Positions 24,671 through 33,518 of a DNA stretch of 64,000 nt are shown piece by piece; position 1 is the first letter of the stretch; the number at the start of each line of letters is the position of its first letter. The stretch lies in NCBI RefSeq assembly GCF_014898095.1, contig NZ_CP062946.1, forward strand, positions 3,485,388-3,549,387. Direction: 5' to 3'. This DNA is from Thalassotalea sp. LPB0316 (GTDB lineage: Bacteria > Pseudomonadota > Gammaproteobacteria > Enterobacterales > Alteromonadaceae). A model generated the notes under the pieces. The model saw only the letters and a program-made list of their open reading frames with translations, was not told where the DNA came from and did no database searches. A program made the position numbers and the translations under genes.

Positions 24671-26470
24671 TTAGTAACCCTGTGCTTGGCCGTCTTTGCG
24701 CATCTCACTCGCTCCGTGATAAACGCCCGTTACCGGATGTTTTAATATCGCCTGATAGCCACCAAATGAGCCACTGGTAATGTGAACTTTATGACCTCGC
24801 TTTTGCAATTCACGAACAACCTGAGCGCGAATACCACTTTCTAGTTCAAGTACACCGCCATCTTGCATTCTGCCTTCCCATGTTGGCGAAGTAGAGCCTT
24901 TGTGATGAAATCTTGCGGCGTCGCCGGCTTGTTGCACGTTCATGCCAAAATCGACAATATTGGTAACCATCTGCGCATGCCCTTGCGGTTGCATCGCGCC
25001 GCCCATTAAGCCAAAGCTCATATACGGTTGGTTATCTTTGGTGATAAAGGCCGGAATAATGGTATGAAACGGGCGTTTTTCTGGTGCATAAACATTCGGG
25101 TGGCCCGGTGTTAATGAATACTGAGCGCCGCGATTTTGAAAGATAAAGCCCAAGCCATCGGCGACTAATCCTGTGCCCATGCCGCGATAGTTACTTTGAA
25201 TAAGACTGACCATCATGCCATTTTTATCGGCCACGGTAAGATAAATGGTATCGCCTTCTATGAGTTTCGGATCGCCGTGCTCCACTTGCGTTGCCGCTTT
25301 TTTCATATCGATAAGTTGCGCGCGCTTGGCGCCGTATTCGTCTGACAGTAAATAGTCGAGATCAATATTGCTGTAATCGGGATCTGCGTAAAACCTCGCT
25401 CTATCTTCAAATGCGAGTTTTTTCGCCTCTGCCATTACGTGCAAATAGTCGGCGCTGTTGTGCTCCATCGCGGTTAAATCAAAATTTTTCAGCACAGAAA
25501 GCATCTGCAAAGCTGCAATGCCTTGGCCATTAGGTGGTAATTCCCATACGTCATAACCGCGGTAATTCATTGACACTGGCTTGATCCACGTACTAGTGTG
25601 GCTAGCAAAATCTTCATAGCGCAATGGCCCACCAATGCGTTTAAAATATCGGTCGATCGTTTTAGCGATCTCACCTTGATAGAACGCCTCACGCCCGCCT
25701 TGCGCGATTTTTTCCAGCGTATTGGCAAGATCGGGATTTTTAAAGATCTCGCCCGCTTTTGGCGCATTGCCATTAATTAAAAAGGTCGCTTGATAATTGC
25801 TAATTTCTTCTATTTCACCGGCTTTAAATAAACGCTCGTAGCGTTTTTGGTAAATATCCATATAGTACGCAATCACTTCAGTAACCGGAAAGCCTTGCTT
25901 GGCATAGCTTATTGCAGGTGCAAGGTTTTGCTTCATCGGCAAGTGACCAAATTTATTATGTAGTTCATACCACGCGTCTACTGTGCCAGGAACAGTTACC
26001 GGTGGTGTGCCCCAATTAGGAATTTGTGAAACATCGCCAATTTTTGCTTTGAGCTGAGCTAACGTTTGGCCTTTTGCTGAGCGACCTGATCCGTTAAGGC
26101 CATAGAGTTGCTCGGTTTTAGGATCCCAAACGATGGCAAATAAATCACCGCCTATGCCATTGCCGGTTGGTTCCATCAAGCCGATCGCCGCATTCGCCGC
26201 GATAGCTGCATCAACCGCGTTGCCGCCTGCTTGTAAAATATCAATCGCCACCTGCGATGCCAAAGGATGAGATGTTGCCGCCATGCCATTAACCGCCAAA
26301 ACTGGAGAGCGGGTCGCCCAAGGTGCGCCAACAACCCGATCACCTCGACCATCTTCGCGCATTTGTACCGGCTTTTTGGTCACATCGTCAATTATCGTAT
26401 TGTTTGTTTTGCTTATCGCCAATGGTGATAACAGTATTGAACAGCTTAATAGCAAGGCAATCTTTTTCAT
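24671..26470 (-). CDS. ggt: Gamma-glutamyltransferase
   Basis: This 599-residue N-terminal-nucleophile hydrolase cleaves gamma-glutamyl bonds, for example in glutathione, and transfers the glutamyl group. A signal peptide (IALLLSCSILLSPLAISK) sends it to the periplasm. The early AGGNAVDAAIAANAAIGLMEP segment is typical of the family. Self-cleavage is expected before Thr408 in EGDTIYLTVADKNG, giving large and small subunits. The glycine pair of the oxyanion region is in LMGGAMQPQGH. It is divergent from the DPP-IV-type peptidase, with about 275 bases between. The pairing suggests a shared peptide-scavenging role. Confidence 0.93.
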   Translation of the reverse strand: MKKIALLLSCSILLSPLAISKTNNTIIDDVTKKPVQMREDGRGDRVVGAPWATRSPVLAVNGMAATSHPLASQVAIDILQAGGNAVDAAIAANAAIGLMEPTGNGIGGDLFAIVWDPKTEQLYGLNGSGRSAKGQTLAQLKAKIGDVSQIPNWGTPPVTVPGTVDAWYELHNKFGHLPMKQNLAPAISYAKQGFPVTEVIAYYMDIYQKRYERLFKAGEIEEISNYQATFLINGNAPKAGEIFKNPDLANTLEKIAQGGREAFYQGEIAKTIDRYFKRIGGPLRYEDFASHTSTWIKPVSMNYRGYDVWELPPNGQGIAALQMLSVLKNFDLTAMEHNSADYLHVMAEAKKLAFEDRARFYADPDYSNIDLDYLLSDEYGAKRAQLIDMKKAATQVEHGDPKLIEGDTIYLTVADKNGMMVSLIQSNYRGMGTGLVADGLGFIFQNRGAQYSLTPGHPNVYAPEKRPFHTIIPAFITKDNQPYMSFGLMGGAMQPQGHAQMVTNIVDFGMNVQQAGDAARFHHKGSTSPTWEGRMQDGGVLELESGIRAQVVRELQKRGHKVHITSGSFGGYQAILKHPVTGVYHGASEMRKDGQAQGY

Positions 26471-26745
26471 TTTCTTCAGCTCTTGTGGTTTGTTGTGGTG
26501 ACGATTAAAAATTTCGTTTTAACACTCATCAATGGTAGCAATGTTCTTATTATTTTCGTAAGACCACTCAACGGCTTATTTTGTTGCTTCAACTAAAAAT
26601 CGATTATTTAACGCAATATCGTGGTAGCATCTGCAACCAAATCTTAATAGGGTCGCCTTGATAAACGAAAGTGTTACCCGAATGTCGATAGATGTCGATA
26701 GATGTCAATCAAAGCATAATAACAAGAGTAAATAGGTTGTTATCG

Positions 26746-29025
26746 ATGAACAAACTTCTCCCTTTAGTGGCAGCATCTGTAGTAGCTAGCCCAGTGGTAC
26801 AAGCACAACAATTAAGCGTTGAAGATTATCAACGAGCAGAAAAACAGCTAGCGAGCACCACCAGTAAATTAGTGTTTGGCACTGTTGATTACCCAGTTTG
26901 GCAAGGCGAGACCCTGTTCTATCGCAGCCAAACCGAACAAGGTTTGCGCTTTTACCAAGCAGATGCAAAAAATCAGACGAAAGCACTAGCATTTGATCAC
27001 CAAAAGCTAGCAACCGCATTAGCAAGTGCCAGCGAGCAAGAGGTAGATGCCAACAAGCTACCGATGAAAGCACTTAACTTTGACACTGATGAGCAACTGC
27101 AAATTACCCTTGAAAAAGCTACCTTCAGCTGTGATTTAGTCAAATACCTGTGCCAACAAGTTGAGCCAAGTGTTAAGAAACACGAGTTTGTATCACCTGA
27201 TGGCGAAAAAACCGTATTTATTAAAGCGCACAACTTGTGGTTGCGAGAGTTAGCCAGCAATAACGAAACACAGTTGACCTTTGACGGCGAACAAGATTTT
27301 GGCTACGCCACCAACAATGCTGGTTGGATCCGCAGTGACAAGCCAGTGGTAAAGTGGTCACCTGATTCAACTAAACTCACCACGTTTAAGCACGATAGCC
27401 GAAAAGTCGGTGAAATGGCGGTTGTCTCGACCAATGTGGGGACACCTGATATCGATGTATGGAAGTACCCACTACCCGGTGATGAGCATATTTTTACGAT
27501 AGAGCGCGTTGTCATTGACATTGAAAACAACAAGCTTATTCGCCTTGATATGCCGATTGACCAACACCGTTCAACGATTACCGATCACGTTGCTGGCCGC
27601 GATGGTTCATTACTTGATATCGACTGGTCTGAAGACAGCCAGCACTTTGCCTTTGTCTCATCTAGCCGAGATCACAAACAAGCAACGGTAAAAATTGCCG
27701 ATGCAAAATCAGGGCAAGTGAAAACGGTATTTACCGAAACAGAAGAAACCTTTTTTGAGTCGGGCGTTGACGGCATAAGTTGGCGTTACCTAGATAAAAC
27801 CAATGAGATTTTATGGTTCTCGCAACGCGATAACTGGGGGCATTTCTATCTCATTGATGCGACAACCGGCAAGGTAAAAAAACAACTAACCCAGGGTGAT
27901 TGGACAGTTATCGAGCTGCTTCACTTAGATCAAGAAGCGGGCAAAATCCTCTTTACCGGTGCTGGCCGTGAAGGCGCAGATCCTTATTTCCATTCGCTTT
28001 ATAGCCTAAATTTAGATGGCTCAGACTTAACTTTACTGACACCTGAAAAACAGCATCACCGCATTAGTCTTAGTAAGTCAGGCCAGTACTTTTTAGATCG
28101 CGCATCAACCTATAATCAAGCGCAAACAAGCTTTATTCGCTCAACCAATACTGGCCAAGGCTTTACGCTTGAAACTATGGATATCGATGCGCTTGAAGCG
28201 ACGGGTTGGCAAGCACCTGAGCCATTTATAGTAAAAGACAGAGATGGCAATTTCGATCTTCACGGCTTACTTTACAAGCCCTCTAATTTTGATGCCAACA
28301 AAACCTATCCGGTGATCAATTACTTATACCCAGGGCCACAAGTTGGTTCAATTCGCGGTCGTCACTTTAGAGCGGCGCGCGGCGATAACCAAGCAATCGC
28401 AGAGCTTGGCTTCATCGTGGTTGAATTAGACGCCTTAGGTACGCCGGGTCGCTCTAAAGCATTCCACGAATTCTATTACGGTAAAATGGGTGATAGCGGC
28501 ATTCCAGATCAAGTGGCGGCGATTAAACAGCTAGGTAAAAAATATCCTTGGATGGACACAACCAAAGTAGGTATTTGGGGACATTCAGGTGGTGGCTTTG
28601 CCTCAACGCGCGCACTACTTACCTACCCTGATTTTTACCGTGTTGCGGTTTCACAAGCGGGTAATCACGACAACCGCAATTACGCCGATGAATGGGGTGA
28701 AAAATGGCACGGTTTATTAGAAAAACGTGATGATAAAACCACCAACTACGACAGCCAAGCAAACCAGCTTATCGTTGAAAACCTCAAAGGTAAGTTATTA
28801 CTTGCTCACGGTACAACCGACACCAACGTGCCGCCGTATAGCACATTATTAGTGGTTGAAGCACTGATTGAAGCCAACAAAGACTTTGATATGTTAATGT
28901 TGCCAAACCGTGGCCACGGCTTTGCAAGAGAGCCATACATGATGCGCAAACGCTGGGACTACTTTGTAACCCATTTACTTGGCGCAACACCACCTAAAGA
29001 GTTTAGCTTTAAAACAGAAAAGTAG
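26746..29025 (+). CDS. Dipeptidyl peptidase IV-type serine peptidase (S9)
   Basis: This 759-residue exported peptidase has a signal peptide (LLPLVAASVVASPVVQAQ). An N-terminal beta-propeller region (about 30-520) has repeats such as VVKWSPDSTKL and DIDWSEDSQHFAF, and is followed by an alpha/beta hydrolase domain. The catalytic triad is Ser614 (GHSGGGF), Asp692 (GTTDTNVP) and His724 (NRGHGF). It should remove N-terminal dipeptides, usually X-Pro, in the periplasm. ATG 26746, with AGG upstream, places the signal peptide at the N-terminus; an earlier ATG at 26692 does not. Confidence 0.93.
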   Translation: MNKLLPLVAASVVASPVVQAQQLSVEDYQRAEKQLASTTSKLVFGTVDYPVWQGETLFYRSQTEQGLRFYQADAKNQTKALAFDHQKLATALASASEQEVDANKLPMKALNFDTDEQLQITLEKATFSCDLVKYLCQQVEPSVKKHEFVSPDGEKTVFIKAHNLWLRELASNNETQLTFDGEQDFGYATNNAGWIRSDKPVVKWSPDSTKLTTFKHDSRKVGEMAVVSTNVGTPDIDVWKYPLPGDEHIFTIERVVIDIENNKLIRLDMPIDQHRSTITDHVAGRDGSLLDIDWSEDSQHFAFVSSSRDHKQATVKIADAKSGQVKTVFTETEETFFESGVDGISWRYLDKTNEILWFSQRDNWGHFYLIDATTGKVKKQLTQGDWTVIELLHLDQEAGKILFTGAGREGADPYFHSLYSLNLDGSDLTLLTPEKQHHRISLSKSGQYFLDRASTYNQAQTSFIRSTNTGQGFTLETMDIDALEATGWQAPEPFIVKDRDGNFDLHGLLYKPSNFDANKTYPVINYLYPGPQVGSIRGRHFRAARGDNQAIAELGFIVVELDALGTPGRSKAFHEFYYGKMGDSGIPDQVAAIKQLGKKYPWMDTTKVGIWGHSGGGFASTRALLTYPDFYRVAVSQAGNHDNRNYADEWGEKWHGLLEKRDDKTTNYDSQANQLIVENLKGKLLLAHGTTDTNVPPYSTLLVVEALIEANKDFDMLMLPNRGHGFAREPYMMRKRWDYFVTHLLGATPPKEFSFKTEK

Positions 29026-29082
29026 TACGGTAGATAGGTTTAACTTGAACTGACAGATTTGAATAATTGAACTCAAAATAAT

Positions 29083-29132
29083 CGGGGTCAGAGTTAAAAT
29101 AATCGGGGTCAGAGTTAGCGAACTCTGACCCC
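29083..29132. repeat. GGGGTCAGAGT repeat, half copy plus full inverted repeat
   Basis: A direct half copy (CGGGGTCAGAGTT) at 29084 is followed by a full inverted repeat at 29105-29132, identical to the core of the copy at 16194. The group lies about 58 bases after the DPP-IV-type gene. Confidence 0.88.
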
Positions 29133-29148
29133 AAACCTCGAATAAACC

Positions 29149-29176
29149 CGTCATTACCGTGCAGACGGTAATCTCC
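29149..29176. repeat. REP-like hairpin, diverged
   Basis: CGTCATTACCG and CGGTAATCTC flank a short loop. The layout matches the REP-like elements at 10425 and 13901, with changed bases in both arms that keep the pairing. It sits between two convergent genes and may also serve as a terminator. Confidence 0.65.
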
Positions 29177-29184
29177 ATAACAAT

Positions 29185-29673
29185 CTATTTTACTTTGTGA
29201 GTGACCTTTTTTAGTTTGAAGTAATCTGCCAATAGCTTATATTCACCTTCATCTTTGAAATAGAATTTGCCTCCAACATCAGACCTTCTAATATAAATAG
29301 GTGCTTGATACGAAAGAATCGGTTCATTGTTGTCAATAAAGTTAACTTCTAAAAAAAACTTGTCCTCATTACAGCTACTACAACTCAATATTTTAGCCAC
29401 ACAAAATCCAGTACCACTTTCAATTTCAAAAGATTCAACGGTATAGCGATTCCTCCAGCCTCCGGTTTCTTTAAAAGTATAAAAGTCGACCTGTTCAACT
29501 TCGCCATCAGCATCAAAACCATACAGCCAATATATTTGTGACGTTGTATAACAGTTACCAATAATTCCCGAATAGCTATTATCCTTACTAACATCAACGG
29601 AGGTTGCTCTGCATCCCAAAAGGCTCGTGGTAATCATTAACACCATCAAGCTAATGATATTACAACGAAGCAC
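29185..29673 (-). CDS. Putative lipoprotein of unknown function
   Basis: This 162-residue protein has a lipoprotein signal (IISLMVLMITTSLLGC, lipobox LLGC), so it should be anchored to a membrane facing the periplasm. The mature part includes CYTTSQIYWLYGFDADGEVEQ and a CSSCNEDKFFLEV segment; the four cysteines may form disulfides. The start codon is GTG with GAAGAGA upstream. I do not recognise a family. It lies alone between the DPP-IV-type gene and the M48 gene. Confidence 0.7.
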   Translation of the reverse strand: MLRCNIISLMVLMITTSLLGCRATSVDVSKDNSYSGIIGNCYTTSQIYWLYGFDADGEVEQVDFYTFKETGGWRNRYTVESFEIESGTGFCVAKILSCSSCNEDKFFLEVNFIDNNEPILSYQAPIYIRRSDVGGKFYFKDEGEYKLLADYFKLKKVTHKVK

Positions 29674-29858
29674 TTACATCTCTTCCTTTCTCTTTGGTCA
29701 AACACGCTGTAGATGCCGAATACACGTAAGAGCTCATTAGGCTCAAAAGCAATAACAGCATATGAGTTATATTTAGGCCTTTGTTTGACATTAACTACCT
29801 TTAAATAGTGACTTTTCTATAAGCGATTAAGAGATTTTCCAAAACAGGCACATGCTAA

Positions 29859-30875
29859 TTAAAATTGGGAATTCCTCGCATTTTCAATGCGCTCTAACGT
29901 TAACGGGTGACTGCTGAATAATGCATCAAGTTTATTGCCATCAGCGGCTAAGGTAGCGAACTTTTCCATTGCTACGGCAAAATCTTCGTTTGTTAGGCCA
30001 ACTAATTTGGCATGCTCCAACGCGTAATTGTCGGCTTCCCACTCTAACTTTTGCGAGTACTGATTTTGTACAATGGTATTCGATATACCAGCGAATACTT
30101 CGATCATCCCACCTAAGTCACCAATAAAATAATCTATGGCCATAGAAGCAATAATGGTTTCAGCAATTAAACGCATTGAATGATTGCGCTCTACATGACC
30201 AATTTCATGCAAAACAATAGCAGCTAACAACTCAAAATTATTGTCTAACAAGGCCACTAGATCATCGGTAATGACAATAGTGCCATCGGGCAGTGCAAAG
30301 GCATTGGCGCCAAAAAACTCAGATTTGCGAAACTGAAATTTAAATAACTTGTCGGCAATATTGAGCTTACCGGTGAGTTGAGCTAATTGAACAACGTAGT
30401 TTTCAATGGTTTCTTCATCTAGTTCTGAGGGAGCCAATACGGTTTTATCTAGGGCATTTAGGGTGTTAGTAGAGGATATTTGGGTGACGTAACTAGGTAC
30501 TAAATCGGCAAATTGCACGGCAAAAGCAGGTAATAAGTATTTAAAAATACTAAACAAAAACAGGGGCACTAGGAGTAATGAAAGCAGTACTATTTTGCTA
30601 TTGGATTCGAGCTTGCCGATATTATTATCAGCAAATAACCACTGATCGATAGACGCATTGGCATCGATGTACAAGCTGCCATTATCAGGTAATAACACTT
30701 CTCTGGGCATCTCTCCCAATTTAGAGCTAACTTTTAATTCTGACCTCGACAGCCGACGTAAAACTGTTTTTGAATCGTTTTCAATCACTTGTAAAAGGTC
30801 TGGGCTTAAAATATTAACGGTAACAGGCAGTGATGACGAGCTGCCTGTTACATAGTAAGTTGCAGTGTTAACCAT
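29859..30875 (-). CDS. M48 family metallopeptidase, membrane-anchored
   Basis: This 338-residue protein has one transmembrane helix (KIVLLSLLLVPLFLFSIFKYLLP, about 93-115) after a small N-terminal domain. A C-terminal M48 zinc peptidase carries HEIGH in IVLHEIGHVERNHSMR, with the third ligand in LEWEADNYALEHA. Family members resemble HtpX/Oma1 and act in membrane protein quality control. Its ATG overlaps the stop of the YjgN gene by one base, a pairing also seen in other proteobacteria, so the two proteins probably work together. Confidence 0.88.
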   Translation of the reverse strand: MVNTATYYVTGSSSSLPVTVNILSPDLLQVIENDSKTVLRRLSRSELKVSSKLGEMPREVLLPDNGSLYIDANASIDQWLFADNNIGKLESNSKIVLLSLLLVPLFLFSIFKYLLPAFAVQFADLVPSYVTQISSTNTLNALDKTVLAPSELDEETIENYVVQLAQLTGKLNIADKLFKFQFRKSEFFGANAFALPDGTIVITDDLVALLDNNFELLAAIVLHEIGHVERNHSMRLIAETIIASMAIDYFIGDLGGMIEVFAGISNTIVQNQYSQKLEWEADNYALEHAKLVGLTNEDFAVAMEKFATLAADGNKLDALFSSHPLTLERIENARNSQF

Positions 30876-32062
30876 TAGCCAATCGCAACATCAAGATCAA
30901 ATGCCTCAGCGATTTCATCACCAATCGCGTTACCGCTAGTCTCTTGACTCGCGAGGACACTATCTGCGCCTGCCATTACCCGAACTGTGGTGTTACGACA
31001 AAAATAATGTTGTTTTCTCACCTGTGTGAGTGGTAACGCCAAGCCAAACGTTAAAACTAACAACACTAGGTTACTAAAATTTAACCAGGCTAATTCAGTA
31101 AATTTAAAGTCTGAATCAAATTTTGCAACATCGTTTAACTCACTGTTGTCATAGATGTGATTTCTTATTCTTGCTTGGTAATAACTACCACACACTGTGT
31201 AAATAACTAAATAAGCTAACATGGTTAAAATAGATAACATGACAGACTGGTTTTGAGCCACCTCGGGATCAGTGCTAACCAAGCCTAGTTGGAACAAGAC
31301 AAAAATTGCCGGAATTGTCATTAACGCACTAATAAAACTAGCCTCCCAGTACGTCCCGCCCTGTAATTTTGTTTCAAAGCTTTTGTCACCATACTGAATA
31401 TTGTCAATGATAAACTCGTCCATCTTCGCTAATGCAAATGGCATGGCCAAATAAAACGTAAATAGTGATAAAAATGGATAAAGTACAAAAACTACAAAAG
31501 CGCGGCCGTACTTTCCATGGAATGAGAAACGAATGTTGCGATACCCAGTGACCTTCATCTTAAACTTAAGGCTTTGCACCACCAAAAATGGCATAAAAAC
31601 GACCAGGCCAATTGCCAACATAGCTCCCGAAAAAGGTGAAATGGTAGCAAGCATGTAATAACCGACCAATAAAACTGCGGCAATGACTCGGCCTTTTAGT
31701 ATTTGTATCGGGCTTGCTAAGTAGGTAAATCGATGGCCGTCAGCTTCGGTATTACCGTATATATAGCGAGTGTTTCGAACTTTAGCCCAAGGCGAGTATA
31801 CGCCTAACGTCACTATGGTCAGCAGTAAATTAACGATCCATATCGAAAAATACTCCTTGGCATTACCGTGAAACTGAGGGGTAATTTCACGTACAATTTT
31901 GTGTTCTTCTTGAAGGTGTTGTTGCTCAAACTTTTGATTGTGCTCGGCAATGAGTTTATCTAATTGCACCGCTCTGTCTGGGTATTGTTCAACATCAAGG
32001 TGTTGTCGAGCTTCTAATAACTCTTTATAGGTATAGGTTGAATAGTCAATATTGGGTTCCAT
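30875..32062 (-). CDS. yjgN: YjgN family (DUF898) inner-membrane protein
   Basis: This 395-residue polytopic membrane protein has repeated family motifs: FHGNAKEYFSIWIVNLLLTIVTLGVYSPWAKVR near 63 and ELAWLNFSNLVLLVLTFGLALP near 325. Seven or eight hydrophobic helices lie between. A charged helical N-terminal extension (LDVEQYPDRAVQLDKLIAEHNQKFEQQH) is probably cytoplasmic. Function is unknown. AGGAG precedes the start. It is the first gene of a two-gene unit with the M48 peptidase, and a 74-base block shared with another operon lies upstream. Confidence 0.88.
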   Translation of the reverse strand: MEPNIDYSTYTYKELLEARQHLDVEQYPDRAVQLDKLIAEHNQKFEQQHLQEEHKIVREITPQFHGNAKEYFSIWIVNLLLTIVTLGVYSPWAKVRNTRYIYGNTEADGHRFTYLASPIQILKGRVIAAVLLVGYYMLATISPFSGAMLAIGLVVFMPFLVVQSLKFKMKVTGYRNIRFSFHGKYGRAFVVFVLYPFLSLFTFYLAMPFALAKMDEFIIDNIQYGDKSFETKLQGGTYWEASFISALMTIPAIFVLFQLGLVSTDPEVAQNQSVMLSILTMLAYLVIYTVCGSYYQARIRNHIYDNSELNDVAKFDSDFKFTELAWLNFSNLVLLVLTFGLALPLTQVRKQHYFCRNTTVRVMAGADSVLASQETSGNAIGDEIAEAFDLDVAIG

Positions 32063-32196
32063 GTCTTACTCCTAGACAAAATGTTCCTGATGCACTTCCA
32101 TTTTTTATGTGTCATTATTTTTCCACAAGTGCATGTATGTCGCAGTATGCGCTAGCTTCCGTAGATTTCAGCGCTGTGCTTTCGCATGCCATCAAT

Positions 32197-32270
32197 GAAT
32201 AAAAAACATACGATTATCATAGTATTAACACATACCAATAAATAATTATGTAAAGACATGTTAAGAAATA
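32197..32270 (-). promoter_or_regulatory. Duplicated upstream block, copy A
   Basis: This 74-base block is nearly the same as 33297-33369 (shared runs include GAATAAAAAACATAC, AGTATTAACACAT and TAAAGACATGTTAAGAAAT). It lies about 135 bases upstream of yjgN, in the same orientation to its gene as the second copy. On the minus strand it contains TATGATAAT, a good minus-10 candidate. I read it as a shared promoter or regulatory region. Confidence 0.6.
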
Positions 32271-32316
32271 AGCATGAGTTGATAACGACTATTTGCATAA
32301 AGGGTGGAGGTTATCC

Positions 32317-32925
32317 CTATTTTGATTGGGTTAGCACAACCACCTTTTGGCCAGTGTCGTGGTTCACCACTAACACTTCTTTGAGTGTCCATTGCTCGCC
32401 AAATTTCGTGGCATAAACGTAAACTTGCGCTTGGGCTTCAGCGCCTTTAATGGTGTAATTTAAATTAGCCGAACCACTCGCGCCAGAGGTTGAGATTTCG
32501 CCTAAAACAAAATAGCCCGGTTCAGGGTTGTTACCCACCAATGCGATTACTTGAGGGTTTGATGTCACTGCATCTAATGACATTTGATACGCCTTGCCTT
32601 TCATCATATCCATCAATGGGATGAATATGATGAACACAGTAATAAATACTATAATGAGCCCTGCGTTTCGCCACTTTTTCTGAGTAGATTTAAAGTGTTC
32701 AACATCGCGCCACGTGCGATTGCGCCATGCCCACTCGTTACCTTTAGCACCTAAAACAAAGAGCATGATGAAGTTAACAAAAGGCACAAACATCAGCAGC
32801 GCGATATATGTGCTATTGCCAATACCCCATAGCCAATTGAGTAAAAAAGCTCCCCAATTCCAACCTTTGATTTCTTCGGGCACAACTGACGCTTTACCCA
32901 TTCCCGAAAGATATTCCTTTTCCAT
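32317..32925 (-). CDS. Coa1/DUF-type membrane protein
   Basis: The N-terminal half (GWNWGAFLLNWLWGIGNSTY, then FVNFIMLFVLGAKGNEWAW) has the pattern of small bacterial membrane proteins with a WNWGAF segment. A second helix (AGLIIVFITVFIIFIPLMDMM) follows near 90. The C-terminal 90 residues (NPQVIALVGNNPEPGYFVLGEI, then GSANLNYTIKGAEAQ) fit the Coa1 family of cytochrome oxidase assembly factor-like domains. Any role in oxidase assembly is inference from the family name. It is downstream of, and probably co-transcribed with, the 77-residue membrane protein gene. Confidence 0.72.
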   Translation of the reverse strand: MEKEYLSGMGKASVVPEEIKGWNWGAFLLNWLWGIGNSTYIALLMFVPFVNFIMLFVLGAKGNEWAWRNRTWRDVEHFKSTQKKWRNAGLIIVFITVFIIFIPLMDMMKGKAYQMSLDAVTSNPQVIALVGNNPEPGYFVLGEISTSGASGSANLNYTIKGAEAQAQVYVYATKFGEQWTLKEVLVVNHDTGQKVVVLTQSK

Positions 32926-32966
32926 AATTTTTTACTCAAATCACTGGTTAAATTAGCTGCCTTTGC

Positions 32967-33200
32967 CTATTCATGTTTGTTTTTAATTTTATAAACAATC
33001 ACGCTTGCAAGCCCCCACAGCGACCACAAGATACCAATCGCTAGTAACACATTACCAACAAGTGGAATATCTAAAACTGGGTGCAGTGCTTTGCCTGTAT
33101 TAGGAAAAACAGCATTCATTCCCAGGCCAAAAAAGAATAGTCCGGGCATTGCTTTTAGCATTAGTCTCAGAAGTTCTTTATCTATTTCTTTATTGTTCAT
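32967..33200 (-). CDS. Small two-helix membrane protein
   Basis: This 77-residue protein has two hydrophobic helices (AMPGLFFFGLGMNAVF and VLLAIGILWSLWGLASVIVY) and a basic C-terminal KIKNKHE. An AGGGAG ribosome site precedes the ATG. I do not recognise the family. It starts the unit that includes the Coa1-like gene and lies about 97 bases downstream of the second copy of the duplicated upstream block. Confidence 0.7.
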   Translation of the reverse strand: MNNKEIDKELLRLMLKAMPGLFFFGLGMNAVFPNTGKALHPVLDIPLVGNVLLAIGILWSLWGLASVIVYKIKNKHE

Positions 33201-33296
33201 ACAACACTCCCTAATTACCGTTGATTAAACCTTGCAATCAACAAATTCTCGCTTATCCATAACAACCTAAGCAGTATATTTCTCACTTACGTTAAA

Positions 33297-33369
33297 GAAT
33301 AAAAAACATACAGTTATCACAGTATTAACACATGCTAGCCGATAATAATGTAAAGACATGTTAAGAAAT
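33297..33369 (-). promoter_or_regulatory. Duplicated upstream block, copy B
   Basis: This 73-base block is the second copy of the one upstream of yjgN and stands in the same position relative to the 77-residue membrane protein gene. The middle of the block is more diverged than the ends. The rest of the 318-base gap from 33201 to 33518 holds nothing else I can identify. Confidence 0.6.
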
Positions 33370-33518
33370 TAACTGGATTGATTGCGAGTAGACGCAGATA
33401 GATATTAACAGCGCAAGAAATTACGCCGTAAATTACCACGAAAAACCAACTTATTAAGCCTCTCCCCAACAGGTAAAAGGCTTGCTAAGTCAGTTCATTG
33501 CAAGGTTATTAAACACCA

